Below are positions 52,596 to 61,717 of a stretch of DNA of 64,000 nucleotides, piece after piece. Positions within the stretch are counted from its first letter, which is position 1; the number at the start of each line of letters is the position of its first letter. Both the position numbers and the translations under genes were made by a program. The stretch is from Hygrophila difformis (taxonomy: Eukaryota; Streptophyta; Magnoliopsida; Lamiales; Acanthaceae). The notes under the pieces are model-generated. The model saw only the letters and a program-made list of their open reading frames with translations. It did not search any database and was not told the DNA's origin. Location of the stretch: positions 25,052,403-25,116,402 of the forward strand of contig JAOANR010000011.1 of NCBI GenBank assembly GCA_030278955.1, in the 5' to 3' direction.

Positions 52596-53989
52596 TGGAT
52601 CGGATTCCAGACACAATAGGACTTTGACGAAACGCAGAAAAAGAAAATAAAGGATAGACGAAACCTACCAATTTGATAAAGAGAATTGAGATGGAGTTAA
52701 ACCTCGAGGGAATAAGCGCACCTCGTCTTCCAATGATCCTCCTTGGATAAAGTCGAGCAATCCAGTTTCGAGGATTGCAAGGTGAGTTTGCCAATTGAAA
52801 CACACAAAGTTTAAGAGCACTCGGATAAATGACTTTTGAAAAAGAGAATTGTATTCATCAAATAAATCAAAAGTACTTACAATAATAATGGGAGAGCCTA
52901 TTTATAGGAGATAGGCAGTCCCAACAACTAAGGGAATAAATCCCACAATATAAGGAAACTAAATACACTAAATCTATCTTAAACAAGGAAACAAATAAAC
53001 TAGTAAATATACCAAATCTACCTTAAACAAGGAAACAAATAAACTAGCAAGATATTAAATAAGGAAACAAATATGCTAGCAAATAAGAAGATATGGAAAC
53101 AAGATATGTTTCTGCATGCAGTATCACTTCCACGCTTCCTTGCTCACGCAATGTCTTGGAATGGGTGTCGCGTAAAAATAACAGTGCTGAGGAAACAGTA
53201 TTCTTGCTTCAGGACTCACGCCCTGTTCTATATGAAACACTATGTTTATTGGAACAAAGCGTGTGGAAATGTAGTATGGAAAGCTGCTTCCGGAATTGGC
53301 TAAGTCTCGGCCATTTGTCCACGTTTTGTTTTGAATTTGAGATGCAATGAAGCGTTGGCATATAGCGTGAGAAGCTTCTCCAGAATTAGCTTAGTCTTTT
53401 TCCACATTGTCCCCTTCTTCCGGCAGCTTCCATGTGAACATTGTTCTTCCTCCGAAGCTTGGCTTAATCAATTCCCACTCTTCAGCATATATCCTTAGAA
53501 GTTCCGCCACATGCTCTCTAAACCTTCTATCTCTTTGCCTCGAACATAGGCCATTGGGGTGGAAGAAGATTGCCCGGATTTGAGATGCAGCGGTTGTTGG
53601 GACGTAGAGAAGGTCCGTCGTCGGCAATGGAGATGAAGGGATGATGCCGGTGGTGCCGACGAGATCAGTGGAGCTTTGGTGGAGCATTCTTTGTCCGGAG
53701 ACGGTGGAGGCAGAGCCCGGCTGCGGGCAGCTTCTTGGAAACGATGATGGTTGTTGGTCACAGCAAGGTGACGCCGAAGATAATTCCAGGGTTTGTTGGA
53801 GATGAAGAAATGTGATCCTCCAGATAGATGAAGATGGTGATGATGGTGGAAGTCGTGAGTTACAGATATGGAGATGGAGTAGTTGGGCTCGTGTCTCACT
53901 TGGGCTAAGACTTGTCTCCATGTAATTAATTGATTCAAGCCCAATCGAATTCGGATTCGGGTTATATGATTGGTTGATCCGGGCTACCA
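52596..53989 (-). mobile_element. Non-autonomous array: LTR, long type (3' LTR of copy Z)
   Basis: 1394 bp, about 130 bp longer than the short type because of an extra segment near 53770-53905 that encodes a Ser/His-rich stretch in the open frame (RAQLLHLHICNSRLPPSSP). Termini TGGTAGCC/GATCCA as in the others. TATA box at 52898-52907 (minus). Confidence 0.87.
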
Positions 53990-55766
53990 TGCCATACCCT
54001 CCCCCTTCAAGAGCTTTGGACTCCAAAGCTGGAAGAGACTTCACAATTGTAGGATCAACCATGAAATTTGGACCTGCACAAACCAAAATTCCATTAGAGT
54101 TGCATTTTTGGTCAAGTTCAGAAAATTCAAAATTAGTCATGAAAGTTTCAGAGATATTGTCCATTGGACAGATGTATTTCTCGGATTGTGCTTGTAACAT
54201 GATGTTTAGTCTGCATCTCGGATCAACTTCAGGATATTCATCCCTACAAAAATAATGAAGATTTTCAGATGCAGCAGTGAATGTTCTTTCAAAAATAGAT
54301 TTAAACATATCAGAAATTGGAGCTCGATCACCAGGATTATGCAATGCTCGCATTGACTTAGAAAAACCACTAGAAACACTTGGTGATGTTCGCTCAGGGC
54401 CAGGGAAAAATCGTCGTTTAGATCTTGAAAAATGACGAGCTCGTACATGCACCTTGATACTTTTCACTCCAAAAGATGAAATTAAATATCGCATATGATT
54501 CAAAGGAATTTTTCCAGGATAGTGAAATGTACCATGATCAGTATCGATTCTATCAAGCAAAATCAATTTTTCAAATAATTCCAAATGGTACTGATTAGGC
54601 TTCAAGCTTTTAGAATGTTCCCAAAATGGATCAATATACTCAGAATTTAATTCAGGAATTTTGCAATTATAAACTGACCTCATTTGTTGCTCACGATTTC
54701 CGGATTCCTCAGACATATCCAAAGTAGAGAAGTGAAAAGATTTTACCTTTGGATGCTTTAAAGGATTCTCAACAATTTTAACATGTAAGGTGCCAATAGA
54801 AGTCTCATTGATTTGAGAAGATGGACTGCACAAGCTTTCGTTTGTTGGACTTCCAATTTCAATCCTGTCTGATAAATCTTCATGGACCTCAGTTGAATTT
54901 GTAGTGTTTGGAATCAATGGTTCTGTGACTTGCTCAATTGTAGTCCGTGGAGTTGCCAGTTCTTCTTCAGTAGCATTGAGAACTACCTTGTTAGATTGAT
55001 CACATTCTTCTCCCAATTCTTGTTTCTCATGATTCTTTGCTTTCAACTTGTCAGACCATGCCTGTAGGATTGAATATACACTTGAAAACTCTTCAGTTTG
55101 TGCTGACTGTTGACATTGAAAACTTTCAGTTGGTTGTCCTGCAAAATTAAGAGGAAAATTATCAGTTGGTCTCTTAGCAAGTTCTTCCTCTTCTTCTTCT
55201 ACTCGCTTCTTCAGTCCCTCAGATTCTCTTCTAACTATTGCCATAGATAATGGCTTCAGCAGATATTCCCTTTTTCCTTTCTTGAATTCCATGGTGTTTT
55301 CTTTCTCATGATGAATCACCCTATTTTTACTCAACCATGGTTTTCCTAGCAGTACATGACAATCATACATAGGAATCACATCACATAAAACATATTCAAA
55401 ATAGGTTCCTATTTTAATTGGAATGTAAGCTTGATGTGTCACTTTGACTAGGTCACTGGAATTCATCATTTTACGCATGTATGGTTTCTTGTGTTCCTCC
55501 AATGGTGAATTTAATCTGCGTACACAATAGGAAGAAACCAAATTAGTGCAACTCTGTTGATCAACAATAATCATAGCACCTTTATCATTAATGTAACAAA
55601 AGCAATGAAAAAGATTATCCCTTTGAAAATCATTCACTGGAATTTTCCCCTCAGATTTGGATAGTTTCAAATTGCTTATGTTGTCCATTTTTGCAGTAAG
55701 CTCTTTGAATTGTTGAGCAAGCATGGCTTGAACTGCTTCCATGGTCAATCGAGTATCATCTGCCAT
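53391..55766 (-). CDS. Intact ORF of non-autonomous LTR element (protease-like plus unknown protein)
   Basis: 791 codons from MADDTRLTMEAVQAMLAQQF (ATG at 55766; the frame is open for 35 more codons upstream). Residues 1-55 look like a short gag-type helix. About 60-190 resemble the retropepsin and post-protease region of plant gypsy elements (VDQQSCTNLVSSYCVRRLN ... CHVLLGKPWLSKNRVIHHEK), but the catalytic D-S/T-G is DQQ, so activity is doubtful. Residues 190-590 are unlike anything I recognise: an acidic Ser/Thr/Glu-rich part, then SEYIDPFWEHSKSLKPNQYH, HMRYLISSFGVKSIKVHVRA, RARHFSRSKRRFFPGPERT and NSNGILVCAGPNFMV. The last ~200 codons lie in the LTR (EEWELIKPSFGGRTMFTWKL). No RT, RNase H or integrase. 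It is the only unbroken copy of three. Confidence 0.8.
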   Translation of the reverse strand: MADDTRLTMEAVQAMLAQQFKELTAKMDNISNLKLSKSEGKIPVNDFQRDNLFHCFCYINDKGAMIIVDQQSCTNLVSSYCVRRLNSPLEEHKKPYMRKMMNSSDLVKVTHQAYIPIKIGTYFEYVLCDVIPMYDCHVLLGKPWLSKNRVIHHEKENTMEFKKGKREYLLKPLSMAIVRRESEGLKKRVEEEEEELAKRPTDNFPLNFAGQPTESFQCQQSAQTEEFSSVYSILQAWSDKLKAKNHEKQELGEECDQSNKVVLNATEEELATPRTTIEQVTEPLIPNTTNSTEVHEDLSDRIEIGSPTNESLCSPSSQINETSIGTLHVKIVENPLKHPKVKSFHFSTLDMSEESGNREQQMRSVYNCKIPELNSEYIDPFWEHSKSLKPNQYHLELFEKLILLDRIDTDHGTFHYPGKIPLNHMRYLISSFGVKSIKVHVRARHFSRSKRRFFPGPERTSPSVSSGFSKSMRALHNPGDRAPISDMFKSIFERTFTAASENLHYFCRDEYPEVDPRCRLNIMLQAQSEKYICPMDNISETFMTNFEFSELDQKCNSNGILVCAGPNFMVDPTIVKSLPALESKALEGGGYGMVARINQSYNPNPNSIGLESINYMETSLSPSETRAQLLHLHICNSRLPPSSPSSSIWRITFLHLQQTLELSSASPCCDQQPSSFPRSCPQPGSASTVSGQRMLHQSSTDLVGTTGIIPSSPLPTTDLLYVPTTAASQIRAIFFHPNGLCSRQRDRRFREHVAELLRIYAEEWELIKPSFGGRTMFTWKLPEEGDNVEKD

Positions 55767-56016
55767 AGCAAACACTAAAGAGTATAGATATAAGATGTCA
55801 GTAAAAAGAATGGAGTATTTGGGTGATCTCACAATGTCACACAGTGTAGTCACCAATTGGTTTGTCACCAATGCTTCCTCTTCACTGTTCTTGCCTTGTC
55901 ACCCAACTTGGTTCAATGTCAGAGGATTGCGCTTTGAAGTAATGTACGCACAGTAAAGAATCAAGTTGTACTGTTCGACTCAATCAAGAACCGCAACAAC
56001 AGCAAAGTGTGATAAA

Positions 56017-58552
56017 TGTAACACCCCGAATTTGATAACCCAGGCCGGGATGTCACCGCCACATCTCCCTAGCAAGACACGGCTTCCCGAGCTCGCTAAG
56101 GAAATGCAAGGCTTATGGGTACGCAAAAGTTTTTAAAACATTTCAATAATGAGTCCGGAAAATAATAATACTTAATTCAAAATACGGAAGTAGTAATCAT
56201 CCATGCACGAAATAGAGTAAATGCAGCGGAAAAGTAATCACGGCCGACATGGCCAAAACTCGGGTTTAACAGGCCCGATTTAAAATAGTTTCCCCCAATG
56301 CATGAACATGCGTCACTCGACATACTCTGTAAAAGAAAAATAACAATGGGTTTATCAGTATAAAAATATACCGAGTAAGTCAATCCCTAACTAAACAATT
56401 TAAGGGGTACATGTGTTTAATTTAAAAGTTAGACTTTTTATGCATATTAAAATTAAATTTAAATTTATAGATTACTTGCAGCGGAAAAACACGATTAAGG
56501 AATTCAAGACAAGAATACATAATTTTAAGGACTTAATTTAAAAGCGTAATTTAAAAGCATAATTTAAATACGTAATTTAGAGGCATAATTTAAAACGTGA
56601 TAAATAAATTCAGCATAATTAAATACACACACGTCTTTTATATTTTATCCCGCAAACTAAGAAGAGGACATCATACCGGGGAGATCACTAACGAGGCAAT
56701 CTCAAATCGTAGGACCACTAACGAGGCAGACCAAATAAATGGGAGACCTCTAACGAGGCAGTCTCAAAGATAGTAGGACCACTAACGAGGCAGTCCAAAT
56801 AACACAGCGCGCGAGATCACTAACGAGGCAATCTCAGATAGTAGGGAGACCACTAACGAAGCAGTCTCAAAGATAAAGATAGCATGAGGATCGGCTCAGC
56901 CTAGTGAACGGGATTTTTCGAAAGTTTACGTTTCGTCGTAAATAAAGGGTTCGATATCGCATTTCATAATTCGAGTTCTCGCAAGTTCGAAAAATCCAAC
57001 TCGTCACAGTTTTCGCCTTTTTAAATTAAAAATTCATCTTTTAACCAAAAATTCTGAAATTTACACAGTAGCTCAAGTACACACATACGAACAACTCTCA
57101 TGTTTTAAGTTTTTGGAAATAAGGTTTCGAAGTGAGTCAAATTTCGAGTTCTTTACCAAGGAAGATTTCTGTCCGAAGGACTGATTCCGACACAGTTTTG
57201 TGCCACGCCGATTAAAAATTTATTTTAAAACCAATTAGTCCGAAATTTTGACAGGATGTACATAACACCTTAATGAACAACTTTCATGTTTTAAGATTTT
57301 GGAAATAATGAGTTTTAGATGTTCAAAAATCGACACCAACACGCTGCTTACACGCGGACTCAAAAGTCGGTTTGGAACAGGTTCTGAAATCGTCCGTTTT
57401 GACATATCAAATGAACTCCAAAATTCATGAAATTTTATATGCATAATCTAGACACAATTATCTATAACCTTTGTTTAGAAATGCAAAGTTTAATCGATCT
57501 AAAAACGGGAGAAAAATATGCATCAAGTCGAGTCAATGAAACTATCCAGATTTCAAACGTTCGATTTTTATACAGAAACTTTACGGTATGATTTGGGGTA
57601 TCAAACCTTTATGAAAATGGCTGAAATTTTGACACAAGATAGGCTAAAGTCTTATGAACAAAAGCTATGTTGAAAAGTTTTTGGTTTGAATTCCCAAAGG
57701 TCGGGTTTTAGGAGCATTTCTGAAATTGGTCGAAAGTATGGTTTTTGAAAACCGATTTTAGTTACATGTCTAGATTTTAAGTTTTAAACGACAATAAACC
57801 ACAAAAATTGAAGAGTAAGGTCTTAACTTACTTAGTTAGAGAATAGGGTCGCTGTAAGGGCTTTCCGGACGTCCTAAGGTCGCGACGAACGACCAACTTC
57901 TCCGATCGCTTTTTGTTCGTCCCCCGACGTAAAATCGTAGCAAAGGAAAGATGGTTAGATTTCGAGTTTTTGAGACTTATGGACGAGCTACACACTATAG
58001 TACAACTTACCAAGGTCCTAGAAGGCAGTGGCCCTGTCTCGCTCGTCCCGTCTTCGCCGGAATACTCGTCGGGGGGTTGCCGGAAGTTCGTCGGAGAGGT
58101 GTTTGGCTTTGGGAGAGATTGTGGGTGTTTGGGGGGTTGTTCAGTGGTGATAGAGTGGGGGAGGCAGCCCTAGGTCGGGTAAAAGCTTCCCCACTCGTCC
58201 GATTTTCTTACAAAAGTCAGGAGGCGTAATTTTGGCAAGAAATCGCCATGATCGCGTGATCTGCTGCATTCAGCACGACCACGCGGTCGTGGCGCGTTAC
58301 CGCACGGCCAGCGCGCGGCCAGCGCCTGGACCTCGGTCCGGGCGCGTCGTGCGATCCGTTGGGTCCTCTCTTTCGGACTTCCATCCTTCTACATTTTCGG
58401 CTCGATTTTTTTTTTCCCGGGTCATTCACGGTTTGAATTTTTCCATCCTGAATTTATTACGAGTTTGGGTTGATGCTCGTAACATTTCCGTGCGATAATT
58501 AATCTAATTAAATTAGTTCCGATTACTCTTAATAATTTTCCCGGGTATTACA
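56017..58552 (-). mobile_element. Solo gypsy LTR in copy Z leader
   Basis: TGTAACACCCCG ... CCGGGTATTACA (2536 bp), flanked by perfect 5-bp duplications ATAAA (56012-56016 and 58553-58557). The empty site is preserved in copy X near 46062 (GTGATAAATCAGTGC). No internal region remains. It contains a minisatellite (56676-56875), a hairpin (56356-56373) and a GC-rich patch (58270-58360). Confidence 0.94.
56676..56875. repeat. Minisatellite in the solo LTR
   Basis: Six imperfect copies of a ~30-35-bp unit with core CACTAACGAGGCAGTCTCAAA. Confidence 0.88.
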
Positions 58553-59690
58553 ATAAATCAGTGCAAGTAATATCAAGTTCAGTGCGTTAGTCAAATAGTT
58601 GCAATCAATTGTCTCCTCACAATATAGACTGAACCCACTGAAATATGAAAAGTGACTCACCAACACTCGACTCCCAATCCCCCAAAGATTTAGAATGTAG
58701 ATGTTATGAAATTATTGAAGCACGATCAGCTTTTTCTTTTCTTCCCCTTTTTTTTTCACTTGTGGCTTTCAACAGGTAGGTATCACTTTTGACAGGCGAA
58801 TGCTAGCTATATATCCACTTCTTTTTTTTTTTTACTATGCTGATCATGATTTGTTTGCTGAACACTTGATGAATTTTAGATTTTTCTTTCGGATGCACGC
58901 ACGCTTTTGTGGAAAGATTTTGTTTCGTGAGAAAATAATGAATATGGCGTGAGGAAATAAAGATTTCAGCAAATTTTGGGTTTAAGAAAATCACAGCCCC
59001 CAAAAATAGTCCCCACGTAACAAACTAGTAACAAGTCATAACAAACTGATCCCCTTGTAACAAACCCGTAATCCCCACTAACAAACTCGTAATCTTCCCA
59101 TAACAAACTCTGTACTAACAAATTCTGATCTCCCAATAAAACCCTTAATATCAGCTGAATAGACAAAAGGAAATCTCTCAAGAACACCCAAGAAAATTTG
59201 ATGAACTTGGATGAATATACCAAGAACACCCAGAACACACAGTACGCTCTTGAGACAATTTTAGGCAATAAATTCGACTAAAACAGTGAATAATCAATCA
59301 CAAGCATAAGATTTTCAATCACGGAGGCCAAATAAACGAAAACACGCTCAAAACAAGCTGGCACAAGGATCAAAGAGACGGATCCTTTAGAATTTCGTAA
59401 AAAACGCACAAGAACAGCATGTAATCTTCAAATGGCCATATCTTTCTCAAATCTTATCCAATTTGGAAGATCTTTATATGCAGATTTATGTATTCGACAT
59501 GAGGATTCCAAATATCAAATCAGATTGGAGAAATAATGAACGAAACAATACCAGAAAATCAAACAAAAATTCTGGCGTGAATAGAGAACAAGAACTCGAA
59601 GATTTTTTTTGGAATTTTTGATTTATATGAATTGAAAAACACCTATTGAACTAGAATCGAGGCTCTAATACCAAATTTATAATACTGCCA

Positions 59691-60957
59691 TGGATCGGAT
59701 TCCAGACACAATAGGACTTTGACGAAAACAGGGAAAATAAAATAAAAGATAGACGAAACCTACCAATTTGATCAAGAGAATTGAGATGGAGTTAAACCTC
59801 GAGGGAATAAGCGCACTTCCTCTTCCAATGATCCTCCTTGGATGAAGTCGAGCAATCCAGTTTCGAAGATTGCAAGGTGAGTTTGCCAATTGAAACACAC
59901 AAAGTTTAAGAACACTCGGGAATATGACTTTTGAAAAAGTGAATTTCATTCATCAAATTAATCAAAAGTACTTACAATAATAATGGGAGGGCCTATTTAT
60001 AGGAGATAGGCAGTCCCAACAACTAAGGGAGTAAATCCCACAATATAAGGAACTAAACACACTAAATCTATCTTAAACAAGGAAACAAATAAACTTGTAA
60101 ATATACTAAATCTACCTTAAACAAGGAAACAAATAAACTAGCAAGATATTAAATAAGGAAACAAATATGCTAGCAAATAAGAAGATATGGAAATAAGATA
60201 TGTTTCTGCATGCGGTATAACTTCCACGCTTCCTTGCTCACGCAATGTCTTGGAATGGTTGTCGCGTAAAAATAACAATGCTGAGAAAACAGTATTCTTG
60301 CTTCAGGACTCACGCCATGTTCTTTATGAAACGCTATGTTTATTGGAACAAAGCGTGTGGAAATGTAGTATGGAAAGCTGCTTCTGGAATTGGCTAAGTC
60401 TCGGCCATTTGTCCACGTTTTGTCTAGAATTTGAGAGGCAATGAAGCATAGTCATATAGCGTGAGAAGCTTCTCCATAATTGGCTAAGTCTTTTTCCACA
60501 TTGCCCCCTTCTTCCGGCAGCTTCCATATGAACATTGTTCTTCCTCCAAAGATTGGCTTAATCAGTTCCCACTCTTCAGCATATGTCCCTAGAAGTTCCG
60601 CCACATTCTCTGTAAGCCATCTAACTCTTTGCCTCGAACATAGGCCATCAGGGTGAATGAAGATTACCCGGTTTTGAGATGCAGCAGTTGTTGGGAGGTA
60701 GAGAAGGTCCGTCGTCAGCAAAGGTGATGAAGGGACAATGCCGGCGGTGTCGACGAGCTCGCTGGAGCTTTGGTGGAGCAACCATTGTTCGGAGACGATG
60801 GAGGCAGAGGTCGTCTGCTGGCAGCTTCTTGGAAACGATGATGGTTGTTGGTCGGAGCAAGGTGACACTGGGCTAAGACTTGTCTCGATATAATTAATTG
60901 ATTCAAACCCAATCGAATTCAGATTCGGGTTATATGATTGGTTGATCCGGGCTACCA
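59691..60957 (-). mobile_element. Non-autonomous array: LTR, short type (5' LTR of copy Z)
   Basis: 1267 bp with termini TGGTAGCC and GATCCA in element sense, TATA box at 59993-60002 (minus). The host gag of element G stops exactly at its outer end (60958). The open frame of the LTR is in phase with that gag, giving a chimeric ORF 60452-61351. Confidence 0.88.
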
Positions 60958-61699
60958 CGCCACCATCGAACCTAGTTTGACCATTGTCCTTCCTCAATTT
61001 GTTATTGTCGTTGCTTCGATTCTTTTTCGCAAATCCTTGCGAGCCCTTGCTCGACTCACCATTGTCCTTACGCTTCAATTGCTGGACACGAGCGATTGCT
61101 ACTTCTCGGTCATACACTGCTGGTAGAGTAGTACATTGTCCTCCCACCAATATCTCCTTGATGCTGAGATTCAACCCCATTTCGAATTTCTGAGCCTTTT
61201 CAGAATCAGTTGGCTCAAGTCTCAGAGCAAAACGAAATAGCTCCTTGAACTTGGTGTAGTATTCTTGCACCATTTTTCCTCCTTGTCTTAAGTTAATAAA
61301 TTCTTCATACTTTGCAGCCATTGTGCTCAGTGGATAAAACATCTCTCTCAAGGCTTACTTAAATTCTTCCCATGTATAAACCTTCTCAACCTCGGCAAAA
61401 TCTCCTGGGAGATGTTGCCACCACTCGTCCGCCTCTCCATCTAGATAATAGGTCGCCACTCGAACCTTCTCGTTCTCGGGGCATTTGACGGCCGTAAGAA
61501 GCTTGTCAAAAGTTCGGATCCATTTCTTCAACTTGTTCGGGTCCTCTTGGCCATCATAATGAGGTGGTTTGTAGGGGTTCACCAATGCTAGGTAGTTGAC
61601 ATGGGCTACCGGCGGTGGTACACCTGCTTGTGCACGTTGCACCTCGGCATTTCCTAATGCTACGAGGACTTCCACAACATTCCTTAGACGCTCATCCAT
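60958..61699 (-). pseudogene. Element G: gag (capsid region)
   Basis: Minus strand from 61699: MDERLRNVVEVLVALGNAEV, then a retrotransposon gag domain (PPHYDGQEDPNKLKKWIRTF, RVATYYLDGEADEWWQ), one stop (EEFK*ALREMFYPLS near 61356), then KYEEFINLRQGGKMVQEYYT, DSEKAQKFEMGLN, and a basic Asn/Lys linker ending GQTRFDGG at the array junction. Gag packages the element's RNA; the zinc knuckles that should follow are at 42065-42387, on the far side of the array. The start is cut at 61718 by another LTR. Confidence 0.92.
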
Positions 61700-61717
61700 A
61701 TTGTTGGGAACATGAGT

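Larger units (their letters stand above)
55767..59690 (-). mobile_element. Leader of copy Z, split by a solo LTR
   Basis: Runs from the degenerate PBS (59661-59673) to the ORF start, aligned in reverse with 48181-49527 of copy Y. Contains a poly-T/A stretch, a run of GTTTGTTACNNG-like repeats (59015-59115, TAACAAACTNGTAATCC) also seen at 46500-46590 and 48760-48840, and the solo LTR at 56017-58552. No gene in the leader. Confidence 0.78.

Noticed and set aside
52579..52803. ORFs in the TATA-to-end part of the non-autonomous LTRs (FQLANSPCNLRNWIARLHPR)
   Set aside because: The same peptide recurs only because the LTR does; no start context and it lies in the R/U5 region downstream of the promoter, so it is probably not coding.
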